A stretch of DNA of 64,000 bases from a bacterium (GCA_016124945.1 WGMT01000015.1:1-64000), one strand, 5' to 3'. Counted from the first letter of the stretch, positions 29,039 through 37,816 are shown. Translations and numbers: made by a program. The notes: generated by a model not told the origin, from the letters alone.

Positions 29039-29836
29039 CTATTCCTCCACATAGCTCAACTGCGCATTGGTGCTTTCGAGCAGTTGTTGATAGGTTTCTG
29101 AATCCCCGAAAAAGGCCCGTTCGTACGACTTGCCCTCGTAGACGCCGGTAAAGACCCAACGCTTGATGTAGGACATGAAGACCAACATGCCGGTGCGTAC
29201 GTCGTAGCAGACTTCGCCGTCATAGAGGCTGATCCAGCCGTCGGCGCCGGCGACTTCTGCCTGTGTAGGGCCGGTACACCAGACGTAGACCTTGCGTTCG
29301 TTGGGCAGTGTGATCTCTTGCTCCGCTGTGCGGATCTTAGCGCCGGCCCAGAACTGGAAGAGCACGTCCTCGGTGGGGTAGCGTTCCTGACCGGTGTAGC
29401 GATCCACCTGGGTGAGCCAACTTATCGGCTTGCCACAGCCCTCATTCCAGTCGACACGCCGATCAATTTCCAGCCAGCGATTGTCGAGCGTAGACCGTAC
29501 ATGGCTGGTTGCCGTGCCGTAACAGGAATCAAACTGGCAGTGTTCCGACATGCAATCCCAGTTGATCGAGTATGTGGCCTCTAAACTGGGTGAAAGTAAT
29601 GTGTCGTCGGCTACGCTGACATTGATGTCCTCAGGCGAGATGGCCGTGGGCATAGGCAGTGGGAGGGCGTTGTTTACCGACACCAATTCCACTTCGTAAA
29701 AAATGTTGCGACTGGGTGGAGAGGGCTCCTCATTGCGGCAGGCTACCGGCAACAACAAAAAGATCACCACGGCGAACTTGGCAAGCAGCGTCCATTTTGG
29801 TAGCATTACTGATTTTTTCGATCGTTCAAGGTGCAT
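29039..29836 (-). CDS. Lipoprotein of unknown function, first gene of the surface operon
   Basis: 265 residues (or 255 from the ATG at 29806). The signal ends in the lipobox LLPVAC, so Cys is predicted to be lipid-anchored. The mature part is rich in Trp, Tyr and Cys (DCMSEHCQFDSCYG) with no motif I can name. It is the first of four closely spaced minus-strand genes that all encode exported proteins, so it may anchor or assist the larger partners. Confidence 0.65.
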   Translation of the reverse strand: MHLERSKKSVMLPKWTLLAKFAVVIFLLLPVACRNEEPSPPSRNIFYEVELVSVNNALPLPMPTAISPEDINVSVADDTLLSPSLEATYSINWDCMSEHCQFDSCYGTATSHVRSTLDNRWLEIDRRVDWNEGCGKPISWLTQVDRYTGQERYPTEDVLFQFWAGAKIRTAEQEITLPNERKVYVWCTGPTQAEVAGADGWISLYDGEVCYDVRTGMLVFMSYIKRWVFTGVYEGKSYERAFFGDSETYQQLLESTNAQLSYVEE

Positions 29837-30110
29837 AAAAGTGACCAGTTGGCTGCAATTTCAGTTAAAGATCGATAGGACGTCTTATTTCTTCATCGAC
29901 ACTTTTGGCAGGAACCTTCAGCAACGGAAATACGCTCTTTCGTTGATCAGTTGCGCTGTATCGTCTCGCTGCATATGTCGATTCAACAAACAGCAGAATG
30001 TTTCAGGCCGATCAGAAACACAGTTTCAGGTTAAATCGATCCCCGAACGCGCGCCACTGGGTGAGTGTATGTCTTGCATAACCGAACCGTAACAGGGAAA
30101 TGGTATCAGT
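29837..30110. other. Non-coding start of a 600-bp gap between divergent genes
   Basis: This stretch upstream of the lipoprotein gene is AT-richer than its neighbours. I find no convincing gene or RNA in it. The promoters of the two divergent operons should lie in this 600-bp gap, but none has a clear -10/-35 pair. The rest of the gap holds the repeats listed separately. Confidence 0.5.
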
Positions 30111-30152
30111 GATGAGTGATGAGTGATGAGTGATGAGTGATGAGTGATGAGT
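30111..30152. repeat. Six perfect tandem copies of a heptamer
   Basis: GATGAGT is repeated six times without error (42 bp). Further right, 30222-30239 reads as degenerate heptamers in the opposite orientation (TTACTCT TTACTCG), so together they form a loose inverted pair around the hairpin at 30170-30202. Confidence 0.9.
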
Positions 30153-30169
30153 AGGTCAACCCTGTTGAT

Positions 30170-30202
30170 GCACAACTTGAACACGATCCGGTCAAGTTGT
30201 GC
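30170..30202. repeat. Perfect 11-bp inverted repeat inside the heptamer element
   Basis: GCACAACTTGA, an 11-nt loop, and the exact complement TCAAGTTGTGC. It is nested between the direct heptamers and their inverted degenerate partner. Confidence 0.7.
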
Positions 30203-30314
30203 GAAAACAAAGTAAACCGACTTATTACTCTTTACTCGTTTTCGTATTTTGGTAGATCATTCCGCTCTGAAGTACCATCGAGCGTGGCTTTGACGTGTTT
30301 TTGAGATTCAGCAC

Positions 30315-30415
30315 TTCACGATTCTCTGCGAAATTGCGGAGAGAGCACCCTCAGATGCGGCTTGTTCAGGTCTACCCGGCATCTGAGGATGCCTACTCCG
30401 CGTCAAAATTGTGAA
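30315..30415. repeat. Palindromic element with GCGGAGAGAGC core, copy 1
   Basis: The arm 30336-30360 (GCGGAGAGAGCACCCTCAG...) pairs with 30376-30401 with few mismatches. An outer pair TTCACGATT/AATTGTGAA lies at 30315 and 30415. The same core with the same loop-side ATGCG occurs again at 42225-42290, so this is a dispersed repeat. Confidence 0.75.
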
Positions 30416-30436
30416 TGACTGAGATTGAGGAAGCAG

Positions 30437-31528
30437 ATGAATGACTTGCAACGTGGAGAGGACGCCCCAAATGGCGTCTATACAGCGAAACCCCAGCACT
30501 TAATGCTGGGGGCGGGTATCGTCGGCGGTTTGGGCGCCGGCTTGGGGATGGCGTTGGCCGGCTACGCCTTTTACCTGGAGCCGTTTAATATTGATCTCGA
30601 TCACCTGGTGGTACGTGTCCCCCACGCACAGGGACGGTTACCCGTCGGTGGATTGAAGATCTTGCATCTCTCGGATTTCCACTTTCAGGGCAAAGACGAG
30701 CGCGAACGCGACAAAATTGACCGTATCCGCCACATCACCGCGGGGCTCGAATACGATCTGCTCATCAACACCGGCGATTTTCTGCAATACGACAACGGGC
30801 TGGCGAACGTCCTCGCTCTCTATGACGCCCTGCCGCGGCCGCGCATCGGCTCTTTTGCCGTGATGGGCAACCACGACTATGCCACCTACAACATGCGCAA
30901 AGCCATCCCCTACACCTGGCGCAACTTCCTGGCGCGCGAATCTCGCTACCGCAAGGCCCGGCCCATGTCCATGGACATGACCCGCCGCGAGCGGGTGGAA
31001 CGCTATCTGCGTTTTGCCCTCTATCTCTTCTTCCGCCGCGTCGAAGGCGAACGCACCGGCCGCAACGACGTAGCGCGCCTGCACTACGAACTGGAGCGCA
31101 TGGGCACCCAATGGCTGCACAATCGCGCCATCCACCTCAATGGCAACAGCGGCGTCAGCGGCGTCGATCTCTACATCGCCGGCATCGACGACCTCAACGA
31201 AGGACGGCCCAACCTTGCGACTGCGCTGCGCCCCGTCCCCGAAGACGCGCCGCTGATCCTGGTGTCGCACAACCCCGACATTCTGGAATCGCCCGCCGCC
31301 CTGCGCGCGGATCTGCTGCTGGCCGGCCATACCCACGGCGGGCAGATTGTGCTGCCGGGGTTCGGCCCTGCCCACACCCAATCAGATCACCTGTCGCGGC
31401 GTGAGGCCGCCGGCTACTTCCGCCGCGGCAAGACACACATCTACATCAACCGCGGCCTGGGCGAAGGCATTCCCCTGCGCTTCGGCGCGCCGCCACACGT
31501 CACGCTCATCGAGATGCGAGGCGGATGA
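30437..31528 (+). CDS. Membrane-anchored metallophosphoesterase
   Basis: 363 residues; start set by GAGGAAGCAG before the ATG. One N-terminal membrane helix (LGAGIVGGLGAGLGMALAGYAFY) precedes a calcineurin-like phosphoesterase domain with all metal-site blocks: LHLSDFHF, NTGDFLQ, GNHDY, LVSHNPD and AGHTHGGQ. The layout resembles the YkuE/YaeI group of membrane-bound phosphodiesterases. Whether the domain faces in or out is not shown by sequence. The natural substrate is unknown. It is first in a plus-strand group with a methyltransferase and a glycosyltransferase. Confidence 0.87.
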   Translation: MNDLQRGEDAPNGVYTAKPQHLMLGAGIVGGLGAGLGMALAGYAFYLEPFNIDLDHLVVRVPHAQGRLPVGGLKILHLSDFHFQGKDERERDKIDRIRHITAGLEYDLLINTGDFLQYDNGLANVLALYDALPRPRIGSFAVMGNHDYATYNMRKAIPYTWRNFLARESRYRKARPMSMDMTRRERVERYLRFALYLFFRRVEGERTGRNDVARLHYELERMGTQWLHNRAIHLNGNSGVSGVDLYIAGIDDLNEGRPNLATALRPVPEDAPLILVSHNPDILESPAALRADLLLAGHTHGGQIVLPGFGPAHTQSDHLSRREAAGYFRRGKTHIYINRGLGEGIPLRFGAPPHVTLIEMRGG

Positions 31529-31533
31529 TAGAT

Positions 31534-31611
31534 ATGAATGAAGAATAATGACTGTGTAGCGGATCTGCCGCCAATAATGCGACCGACTTTGTCCACCCAT
31601 TCTTCATTCAT
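31534..31611. repeat. Inverted repeat ATGAATGAAGAAT between phosphoesterase and methyltransferase
   Basis: Perfect 13-bp arms at 31534-31546 and 31599-31611, starting 5 nt after the stop codon at 31528. The word is closely similar to the arms of the hairpin at 56995-57059. It lies upstream of the chosen methyltransferase start. Confidence 0.75.
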
Positions 31612-31630
31612 CTTTTCCCTTGGAGGTGCT

Positions 31631-32170
31631 TTGCCGAACTTCTTTTCTTCCTGGCGAGGACGGTTGGTTGAAAACCTTACCGGCACGGTGCTGGAGATTG
31701 GCGTAGGCGGCGGCGAGAACCTGCGCTACTATCGCCGCGCACAGGTGATCCATGCCATCGAGCCACATGCGGAGCGGGCGCGGGAAGCTGAATCGGTCGC
31801 TGCTGCCGTGGATCATGGCATCCCTGTCTACGTGCGGGTGGCACCCGCCGAGGAACTGCCCTACGCCGACGCCATGTTTGATGTGGTGGTCAGTTCGTTG
31901 GTCTTCTGTTCGGTGACGGACCAGGATCGGGCGCTGGCAGAGATCGAGCGAGTGCTGCGCCCTCAAGGCGTGCTGTGGATGGTGGAACACGTGCGGCCCA
32001 AGACGCCGATCCTGGCCCAATTGGCCACCGCGGTGACACCCCACTGGCGCAAGATCGCCCACAATTGCCATCTCGATCGCCCCACTTTATCCGTCCTGAC
32101 GCAACGGGGCTGGCGCGTGGACGTGTTGCGCCGCCGTGGCGTCTTCGTCAAACTGCGAGCCACCCGATGA
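31631..32170 (+). CDS. Class I SAM-dependent methyltransferase
   Basis: 179 residues from a TTG at 31631, chosen because TGGAGGTGC directly precedes it. An ATG at 31538 would add 31 residues encoded by an inverted repeat. Motif I is TVLEIGVGGGENL, the post-I acid is HAIEPH, and the later FDVVVSSLVFCSV and LRPQGVLWMVEHV fit the UbiE/Methyltransf_11 group. Small proteins of this kind methylate lipids or small molecules; the acceptor here is not evident. Its stop overlaps the next start as ATGA. Confidence 0.83.
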   Translation: MPNFFSSWRGRLVENLTGTVLEIGVGGGENLRYYRRAQVIHAIEPHAERAREAESVAAAVDHGIPVYVRVAPAEELPYADAMFDVVVSSLVFCSVTDQDRALAEIERVLRPQGVLWMVEHVRPKTPILAQLATAVTPHWRKIAHNCHLDRPTLSVLTQRGWRVDVLRRRGVFVKLRATR

Positions 32171-33264
32171 AAACCATTGCCTACTTTGTGACCCCACACG
32201 GCTTCGGCCATTCGACTCGCGCCGCCGCCGTCATGGCAGCGCTGCAACGGCAACAGCCCGATCTGCACTGTCACATCTTTACCCGTGCGCCGCGCTGGCT
32301 CTTTGCCGAATCGTTGAACGGCCCCTTCACCTACCACGAGTTGAACACCGACGTCGGCCTCGCCCAACTCGACGCCCTGAACGTGGACGTCCCTGCTACG
32401 GTGGATCGGCTGGCCGCGATCCTGCCCTTTGCGGCGGGCCTCATCGATGGCCTGGCGCGCACTGTAGCCGATGCCGGCTGCAAGCGGATTTTCTGCGACA
32501 TTGCGCCCATGGGCGTGGCGGTGGCCAAGGCGGCGGGGATACCCGCGGTGATGGTAGAGAATTTCACCTGGGATTGGATCTACCAGGGCTATGTCGATCT
32601 AGATCCCCGGCTGCAACCCTACAGCGACCTGATGGCCGCCTACCTGGACGAAGCCGACGTCTATATCCAGACTGCGCCCGTCTGCCTGCCACGCGCTTCG
32701 GCGAAACAAGTTGCGCCGGTGGCGCGCGCCCCGCGCACAACGCCAAACGAGATCCGCGCCCAGATCAACGTCCCCGCGGACGCAAACCTGGTGTTGGTGA
32801 CCATGGGCGGCATGGATTGGCGACACAATGGGCTGGACGCGTTGGGCCACCTGGCCCCGGTGCACTTTGTCTTCACCGGCGGCGAAGTAGACGGCGCGCT
32901 GCCTGCAAACGTCCACTTTTTGCCGCAGCGATCGGGGATCTTTCACCCCGATCTGGTGATGGCCAGCGACGCCGTGGTGGGCAAGCTCGGTTACAGCACA
33001 CTGGCCGAAGTCTACTATGCGGGCATCCCGTTCGGCTACATCCCACGCCAGCGCTTTCGCGAATCGCAGGTGCTGGCCGACTTTGTCCACGCGCAGATGA
33101 GTGGTCTGCCCATCGCCGAAGAAAGTTTCACCAATGGCGAGTGGACAAAGTACATTCCAGACTTGTTGGCACAGCCGAGGTTTGAGCGACGCGGGCGGAA
33201 CGGGGCGGATGAGATTGCGGAAATGATGACTGAAGAACAAAGAAACACGGATCCACGAAGTTAA
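32167..33264 (+). CDS. MurG-like family glycosyltransferase
   Basis: 365 residues. The ATG at 32167 overlaps the upstream TGA by 4 bp. The N-terminus YFVTPHGFGHSTRAAAVMAAL has the Gly-His loop of GT-B enzymes. The C-terminal half has VLVTMGGMDW, PQRSGIFHPDLVMASDAVVGKLGYSTLAE and IPFGYIPRQRFRESQVLA, matching the nucleotide-sugar binding half of MurG/UGT-like glycosyltransferases. Probably cytoplasmic and acting on a lipid or small-molecule acceptor, perhaps in the same pathway as the coupled methyltransferase. The last residues (NTDPRS) are encoded by the outer arm of an intergenic palindrome, so the native C-terminus may have been altered. Confidence 0.8.
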   Translation: MKTIAYFVTPHGFGHSTRAAAVMAALQRQQPDLHCHIFTRAPRWLFAESLNGPFTYHELNTDVGLAQLDALNVDVPATVDRLAAILPFAAGLIDGLARTVADAGCKRIFCDIAPMGVAVAKAAGIPAVMVENFTWDWIYQGYVDLDPRLQPYSDLMAAYLDEADVYIQTAPVCLPRASAKQVAPVARAPRTTPNEIRAQINVPADANLVLVTMGGMDWRHNGLDALGHLAPVHFVFTGGEVDGALPANVHFLPQRSGIFHPDLVMASDAVVGKLGYSTLAEVYYAGIPFGYIPRQRFRESQVLADFVHAQMSGLPIAEESFTNGEWTKYIPDLLAQPRFERRGRNGADEIAEMMTEEQRNTDPRS

Positions 33265-33431
33265 ATGAAGCCAGAAGATAAAAACGAGAGAGAAGGGACA
33301 CGGATTGCACGGATTTGCAGGATTTCAGAGGAAAGAAGAAGGTGATTTCCCCTCTTCTAAAACAATCCTGCAAATCCGTGCAATCCGTGTCCCTCTCTCC
33401 TTCCCTTTTTCTTCGTGTAGCTTCGTGGATC
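33250..33431. repeat. Nested palindrome with 30-bp perfect inner arms
   Basis: The inner arm 33295-33324 (GGGACACGGATTGCACGG...) is exactly complementary to 33364-33393. Outside it, GATCCACGAAG at 33250-33260 pairs with 33421-33431. The arms consist of quasi-tandem words of about 9-10 nt (CACGGATTG CACGGATTT). The outer left arm ends two bases before the stop codon of the glycosyltransferase gene. No coding signal is present. Confidence 0.85.
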
Positions 33432-33473
33432 AATAAAATTCTGAAATCGCTGTCTGAGATCTCAGCAATTAAG

Positions 33474-36245
33474 TCAATTTCCTCTTTTTCGGCGTGAGAT
33501 GAGCCAGAGCACCAACCCGATCAATGTCCCCACAGCCAGGATACGGCCCAGTGGGGACTTTTTTTGTGGCTCTGGGATCTGTGGCTGCTCGCCTGTCGCC
33601 ACTTCGTCGAGCAGGGTGACGGTGCCGCGGTCGCCGTCGATGTGGATGCGTTGGCCGCTGCGGATGCGCTGCGTAGCGATGCCGGTACCCATTACCGCGG
33701 GGATGCCGTATTCGCGGGCGACAATCGATCCGTGTGCCAGCGCGCCGCCAATGTCGGTGACGAGCCCCCGCGCTTGTGAAAAAAGCGGCGTCCACGCCGG
33801 GGTGGTGGTGGGGCAGACAAGGATCGTGTCAGGCGTCATCTTGTCGAAGTCGCTGGGCGAGAGGATCACACTGGCGGCGGCGGTGACTGTCCCCGGGCTG
33901 ACGGCGACGCCTGCGAGCATAGGCCCGTCAACCGTGGGGGGAGCGGGTGGTTCAAACATTTTCAGACGGATAGGACCGAACTTGAGTTGCGCGTCCGCCG
34001 GCACCGAGAGCGGCGGGTTGAGGCGCTTGCGCGCTTCACGCAGTTGCACTCGTTTGCGTGCGAGATCGGCCAAATCGGCGCGGGCGACGCCGTCCTCGCG
34101 GGCGTGGGAAACTGCGGTCAACTCCGGCGTCAGCAAGTAGAAGACGTGATCCGCACTGTGCAATGAACCGGCGGCGTGCAGTCTTCGCCCCAGTTCCAAT
34201 GCCAGGCGGCGTAGGACAGGCCAGCCTGCGCCCACGTAGAAAAGCGCCTCTTCGCGGTAGGGCGAAAAACGCTGCGCCCACCCCAGGAAGAGACGGAAAA
34301 ACCAGCCCGACAGCGGACCGAGCACTCGATTTGTGCGTTGGATCAGCGCCTCCCGTTCGGCCGACAGCCGAGCTTGCTGGGCAAGGGCGTCCTGTGCGGG
34401 GTGAGCCAGCGCGCCTTTGATGCTCAACAGCACGGGCAGTGGTTCTTCCGCCTGGGTGGGGACGACGAAATCGAGGCTGTAGATCTGGTGACCGTAGCGC
34501 GCCAGATGGCCGTGAATGGCGTCGAGGATGGGCCGTCCTTCGGGCGCGGCGGATAGGACAGCCAACAGTTGCTGCGCCGGTGCGTCCTCAACGCGGCGCG
34601 CCAGTTCGGCAGAGGCGCGGATCTGGCGCGCGATCTGCTCGATCTCCATCTGTGCATCCAGCGTCTTCGACGGGAAGCCGCGCAGGTACGATCCACTGGT
34701 GGGGCGGGGCTGATCTGCACCGAGACGACCGGCCACGTCTTCCTTCAAAAAGCTATCGAGCAGGGCATCGGTGACGCGCGCCAGTCCCAGCGGCACGGCG
34801 GCGGCGAACCAGTAGACGGCGTCGGCCACGGCCAGATCGTGCATACCTTGCAGCAGTTTTTCGTCCGCCGCCGCGTTGAAATCGACGCTTTTCCACTTTT
34901 CGATGGTGGAAAGGTAGGTGGGCAGGCCGTTGTCGCGCCAGTAGGGGACCATGTGCTGAATCATCTTGGGCAGCACCTGGACGTAAAAGCCCAGGAATTT
35001 GGGAATCAACTCCCGGCGGAGTTGAAAGCTGCCGATGGTGTAGGCATAGCCGTTGACGGTGATGGCAAAGGGCGGCTCGACAAAGTCCCACACGTTGAGT
35101 TCTGTGTCGGCGAGTTTGCCCATAAAGAGGGCCATCTCATCGAACGACTTGCTCAGCCCTTCTTCGAGGTAAAGTTCGGCAAAGAGCGGCGAGAGCGGTT
35201 CGGGCATGTGCTCAACCACCTGACGACGCATCCAAATCGAATTGGGGCGGGGTGGTTCCCAGCGCACGTCTTTGAGGGGCGCGGGCGGCAGGTTGGTGAT
35301 TGGCCGCGCCTGGAGCAGCCAGATCTGTCCATCGGCGAGCGACCATTCTATGTCCTGGGGGACGCCGCCGAAGTGCGCTTCGACGCGTAGACCGAGCGCA
35401 GCCAATTCCCCCAACAAGGACGGTGACAGCGCCGGTTCCGTGCGCAACGCATCTACCACAGTCTGCGTTTCGGTGGCGCTTTCACCATCCGCGGGGACGA
35501 TCATCACTTCTTTGCTGCCGAGTCGCGTCTCTTTGACAGCGCCGCTCTGCCGATCCAACACAAAGCTGTCGGGCGTCACCGCGCCGGAGACAATGGCTTC
35601 GCCCAGCCCATAACTTGCGTTGACAATGATCTCGTCGCGGTCGCCGCTGTTAGGGTTGGCGGTGAAGAGGACGCCTGACACATTCGCTGGGGCCATCACC
35701 TGCACGACGACGGCCATCTTCACGGCGTCGGGCCCGATCCTCTGGCGTTGGCGGTAGGCGATGGCGCGCTCCGTCCACAGACTGGCCCAGCAGGCTTTTA
35801 CGGCGTCGAGCAGCGCCTCTCCCCCGTGCACGTTGAGGTAGGTCTCTTGCTGACCAGCAAAGCTGGCGTCGGGCAGGTCTTCGGCGGTGGCCGAGGAGCG
35901 CACGGCGACGGCGGGTGCGTGGTCCTGGATCAGGCGCAGGTAGCTGCGGGTGATCTCTGCCGCCAGATCAGGCGGAATTGTCCCCTGCACAAATCGACTG
36001 CGAATCTGTGTGGAAAGGGCCTCCTGTTGCGTGGGGGTATGGCCAGCCGTGGCCTCCATCACTGCCGACTGCAACTGGTTGTGATCCACAAAGCGCACGT
36101 AGGCCGGCGTTGTAATCACAAACCCGGGCGGCACGGGCAGATCGGCGTGGGCAAGTTCCCCCAGATTCGCTCCTTTGCCGCCGGCGATGGGCAGATCCGC
36201 CACGCCGATCCCCGAAAACCATCTGACGACGTCACTGTCTGTCAC
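33474..36245 (-). CDS. PEP-synthase/rifampin-phosphotransferase-like protein with C-terminal membrane helix
   Basis: 923 residues. The N-terminal PPDK/PEP-synthase ATP-grasp domain (GGKGANLGELAHADLPVPPGF; AVRSSATAEDLPDASFAGQQ) occupies about 1-320. A long middle region follows, then the mobile phosphohistidine domain with GLVTDIGGALAHGSIVAREYGIPAVMG (His about 838). After that domain, a Pro/Lys linker leads to a membrane helix (ILAVGTLIGLVLWLI) and a basic tail SRRKRGN, which is unusual. No typical PEP/pyruvate TIM-barrel is evident, so the order matches rifampin-phosphotransferase-like relatives better than true PEP synthase. The start is a GTG overlapping the permease stop as GTGA. Substrate unknown. 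Confidence 0.8.
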   Translation of the reverse strand: MTDSDVVRWFSGIGVADLPIAGGKGANLGELAHADLPVPPGFVITTPAYVRFVDHNQLQSAVMEATAGHTPTQQEALSTQIRSRFVQGTIPPDLAAEITRSYLRLIQDHAPAVAVRSSATAEDLPDASFAGQQETYLNVHGGEALLDAVKACWASLWTERAIAYRQRQRIGPDAVKMAVVVQVMAPANVSGVLFTANPNSGDRDEIIVNASYGLGEAIVSGAVTPDSFVLDRQSGAVKETRLGSKEVMIVPADGESATETQTVVDALRTEPALSPSLLGELAALGLRVEAHFGGVPQDIEWSLADGQIWLLQARPITNLPPAPLKDVRWEPPRPNSIWMRRQVVEHMPEPLSPLFAELYLEEGLSKSFDEMALFMGKLADTELNVWDFVEPPFAITVNGYAYTIGSFQLRRELIPKFLGFYVQVLPKMIQHMVPYWRDNGLPTYLSTIEKWKSVDFNAAADEKLLQGMHDLAVADAVYWFAAAVPLGLARVTDALLDSFLKEDVAGRLGADQPRPTSGSYLRGFPSKTLDAQMEIEQIARQIRASAELARRVEDAPAQQLLAVLSAAPEGRPILDAIHGHLARYGHQIYSLDFVVPTQAEEPLPVLLSIKGALAHPAQDALAQQARLSAEREALIQRTNRVLGPLSGWFFRLFLGWAQRFSPYREEALFYVGAGWPVLRRLALELGRRLHAAGSLHSADHVFYLLTPELTAVSHAREDGVARADLADLARKRVQLREARKRLNPPLSVPADAQLKFGPIRLKMFEPPAPPTVDGPMLAGVAVSPGTVTAAASVILSPSDFDKMTPDTILVCPTTTPAWTPLFSQARGLVTDIGGALAHGSIVAREYGIPAVMGTGIATQRIRSGQRIHIDGDRGTVTLLDEVATGEQPQIPEPQKKSPLGRILAVGTLIGLVLWLISRRKRGN

Positions 36246-37006
36246 GATTCACTCTCCAGAAATAGCCAGGGTGCCAGCCGTCTTTCCAGCCAATCGGTGG
36301 CGTAGTAGAGGACCAACCCCAGCAGGCTCATGGCCACGACGCCGGCGTACATCTGTACGTAGGCCACGCGGCTCCAACTTTCCACCATGATGTAGTAGCC
36401 CAATCCACTGGTGGTGGCGAAACTTTCGGCTAGAAAAAGCACCGCCACCGCCGTCCCCACGCTGAGGCGCAAGGAAGTGAGCATGGCGGGCAACACGGCG
36501 GGCACGTAGACGAAGCGCAGCAGCGCCAGCCGTCCTGCGCCCAGGGACCGTAGACTGGTGATCAGCTCCGGGCGGATCGCCAGCGCCTCGTCGCGCACCA
36601 CCACCAAAATCTGAAAAAAGAGGATCACCGTGATCAAGGCGATCTTGCTGGCGTTGCCGATGCCGAGCAGCAGCAAAAAGATGGGCATGAGCACCACTTT
36701 GGGCATGGGGTAGGCAATGTAGATCAATGGGGCCAGCAGCCGGTTGAGCGTGCGGCTCTGCCCAAGGATCAACCCTGCCGGGGTGGCCAGCGCCGACGCC
36801 AGGACAATGCTTACCAGCACCCGCGCCCCACTCACCAGGAAGTGACGCCCTAGATCCCCACCCACCAACTCCTGCGCGAAGACGAGCAACACCCGTCCTG
36901 GCGCAGGCAGGATCGAGCGGTTCAACGCCCATGCCGCCAACTGCCAGAGGACAAGCGTCAGCGCCAGCCCCAGCAACACCTGTCGCAAGCGCATTTCACG
37001 CCCCAT
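36242..37006 (-). CDS. ABC transporter permease, SsuC/TauC/ThiX type
   Basis: 254 residues with about six membrane helices and the coupling-loop pattern SLRSLGAGRLALLRFVYVPAVLPAMLTSLRLSVGTA typical of nitrate, sulfonate, taurine and thiamine-precursor permeases. The ATG at 37006 overlaps the ATPase stop codon by 11 bp and has AGGAG about 10 nt upstream. It transports the ligand of the binding protein at 37980-38936. Confidence 0.88.
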   Translation of the reverse strand: MGREMRLRQVLLGLALTLVLWQLAAWALNRSILPAPGRVLLVFAQELVGGDLGRHFLVSGARVLVSIVLASALATPAGLILGQSRTLNRLLAPLIYIAYPMPKVVLMPIFLLLLGIGNASKIALITVILFFQILVVVRDEALAIRPELITSLRSLGAGRLALLRFVYVPAVLPAMLTSLRLSVGTAVAVLFLAESFATTSGLGYYIMVESWSRVAYVQMYAGVVAMSLLGLVLYYATDWLERRLAPWLFLESES

Positions 37007-37799
37007 CCACCATCTCTCCTTCCAGTTGGGCTTGCAGGCGTGCTGTGACGGCGCGGTAGGCTTCGCTGTGACGGTGTTCCATTGTCCCTGCGCCAGGATT
37101 GTCCACGATGTGGGGTGCGCGGTTGGGTGGGTGATGCAGCACGAGGATGCGCGATCCAAGCAGCGCCGCTTCTTCGATGTTGTGGGTGACGATGACGCTG
37201 GTGATGCGCAGTTCCTGTTGCAGTGAGATCACGAGCCGCTGCAAATCGGCCCGGGTGACCGTGTCCAGCGCGCTGAAGGGTTCGTCCATGAGCAGCAGGT
37301 GTGGCCGTAAAACCAGTGTGCGCGCAATGGCGACACGCTGTTGCTGTCCACCGCTAAGTTGGGACGGATATTGGTTGCGCAGGTGCGCGATCCCCAGCCG
37401 TTCGAGCCAGCGGTCGGCGTCGGTGAGGGGCAGTTGTGGCGGGTAGGGTCGCACGTCGCCCGGTTTTTCACCTTTCCAGCGGTAGAAGTGACCCAAACGC
37501 GCCCCCAATGCGGCGTTTTCCCACACAGTGGCCCAGGGCATCAGCCCATTGTTCTGCAAGATCAGCCCCGTCGTGGCGCGGGGACGTGTCAACGGCGTCC
37601 CGTCCACGACGATCCTACCGCCCGACGGCTTGCGCAGCCCGGCCAGCAGATAGAGCAGCGTGCTCTTGCCGCAGCCCGACGTGCCCAACACCGCCCACGT
37701 CTCCCCGGCGCGCACCTGCCACGAAAAGACGTCGAAGATCGGCGCGCCGTCGCCGTAGCGGAAGGATAGATTGTCGGCGGAGAGGAGTGGGGTTGGCAT
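36996..37799 (-). CDS. ABC transporter ATPase, SsuB/TauB type
   Basis: 267 residues; AAGGAG 5 nt before the ATG fixes the start. Walker A GTSGCGKST, Q-loop LILQNNGLMPW, signature LSGGQQQR, Walker B LLLMDEP and the switch His in VTHNIEEA are intact. It powers the adjacent SsuC-type permease in the inner membrane. Confidence 0.93.
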   Translation of the reverse strand: MPTPLLSADNLSFRYGDGAPIFDVFSWQVRAGETWAVLGTSGCGKSTLLYLLAGLRKPSGGRIVVDGTPLTRPRATTGLILQNNGLMPWATVWENAALGARLGHFYRWKGEKPGDVRPYPPQLPLTDADRWLERLGIAHLRNQYPSQLSGGQQQRVAIARTLVLRPHLLLMDEPFSALDTVTRADLQRLVISLQQELRITSVIVTHNIEEAALLGSRILVLHHPPNRAPHIVDNPGAGTMEHRHSEAYRAVTARLQAQLEGEMVDGA

Positions 37800-37816
37800 G
37801 GTGGCTCCTTTGTAAG

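Noticed and set aside
30111-30152. Possible CRISPR array or phage attachment site
   Set aside because: The unit is 7 nt with no spacers and there are no cas genes, integrase or direct-repeat borders.
32136-33185. 349-residue Arg/Pro-rich open frame overlapping the glycosyltransferase
   Set aside because: A shadow frame with implausible composition. The MurG-like frame has conserved motifs and an ATGA-coupled start.
33250-33431. Miniature insertion element with a transposase source
   Set aside because: It has long inverted arms but no target duplication that I can see, and no transposase gene in the window. Kept only as a palindromic repeat.
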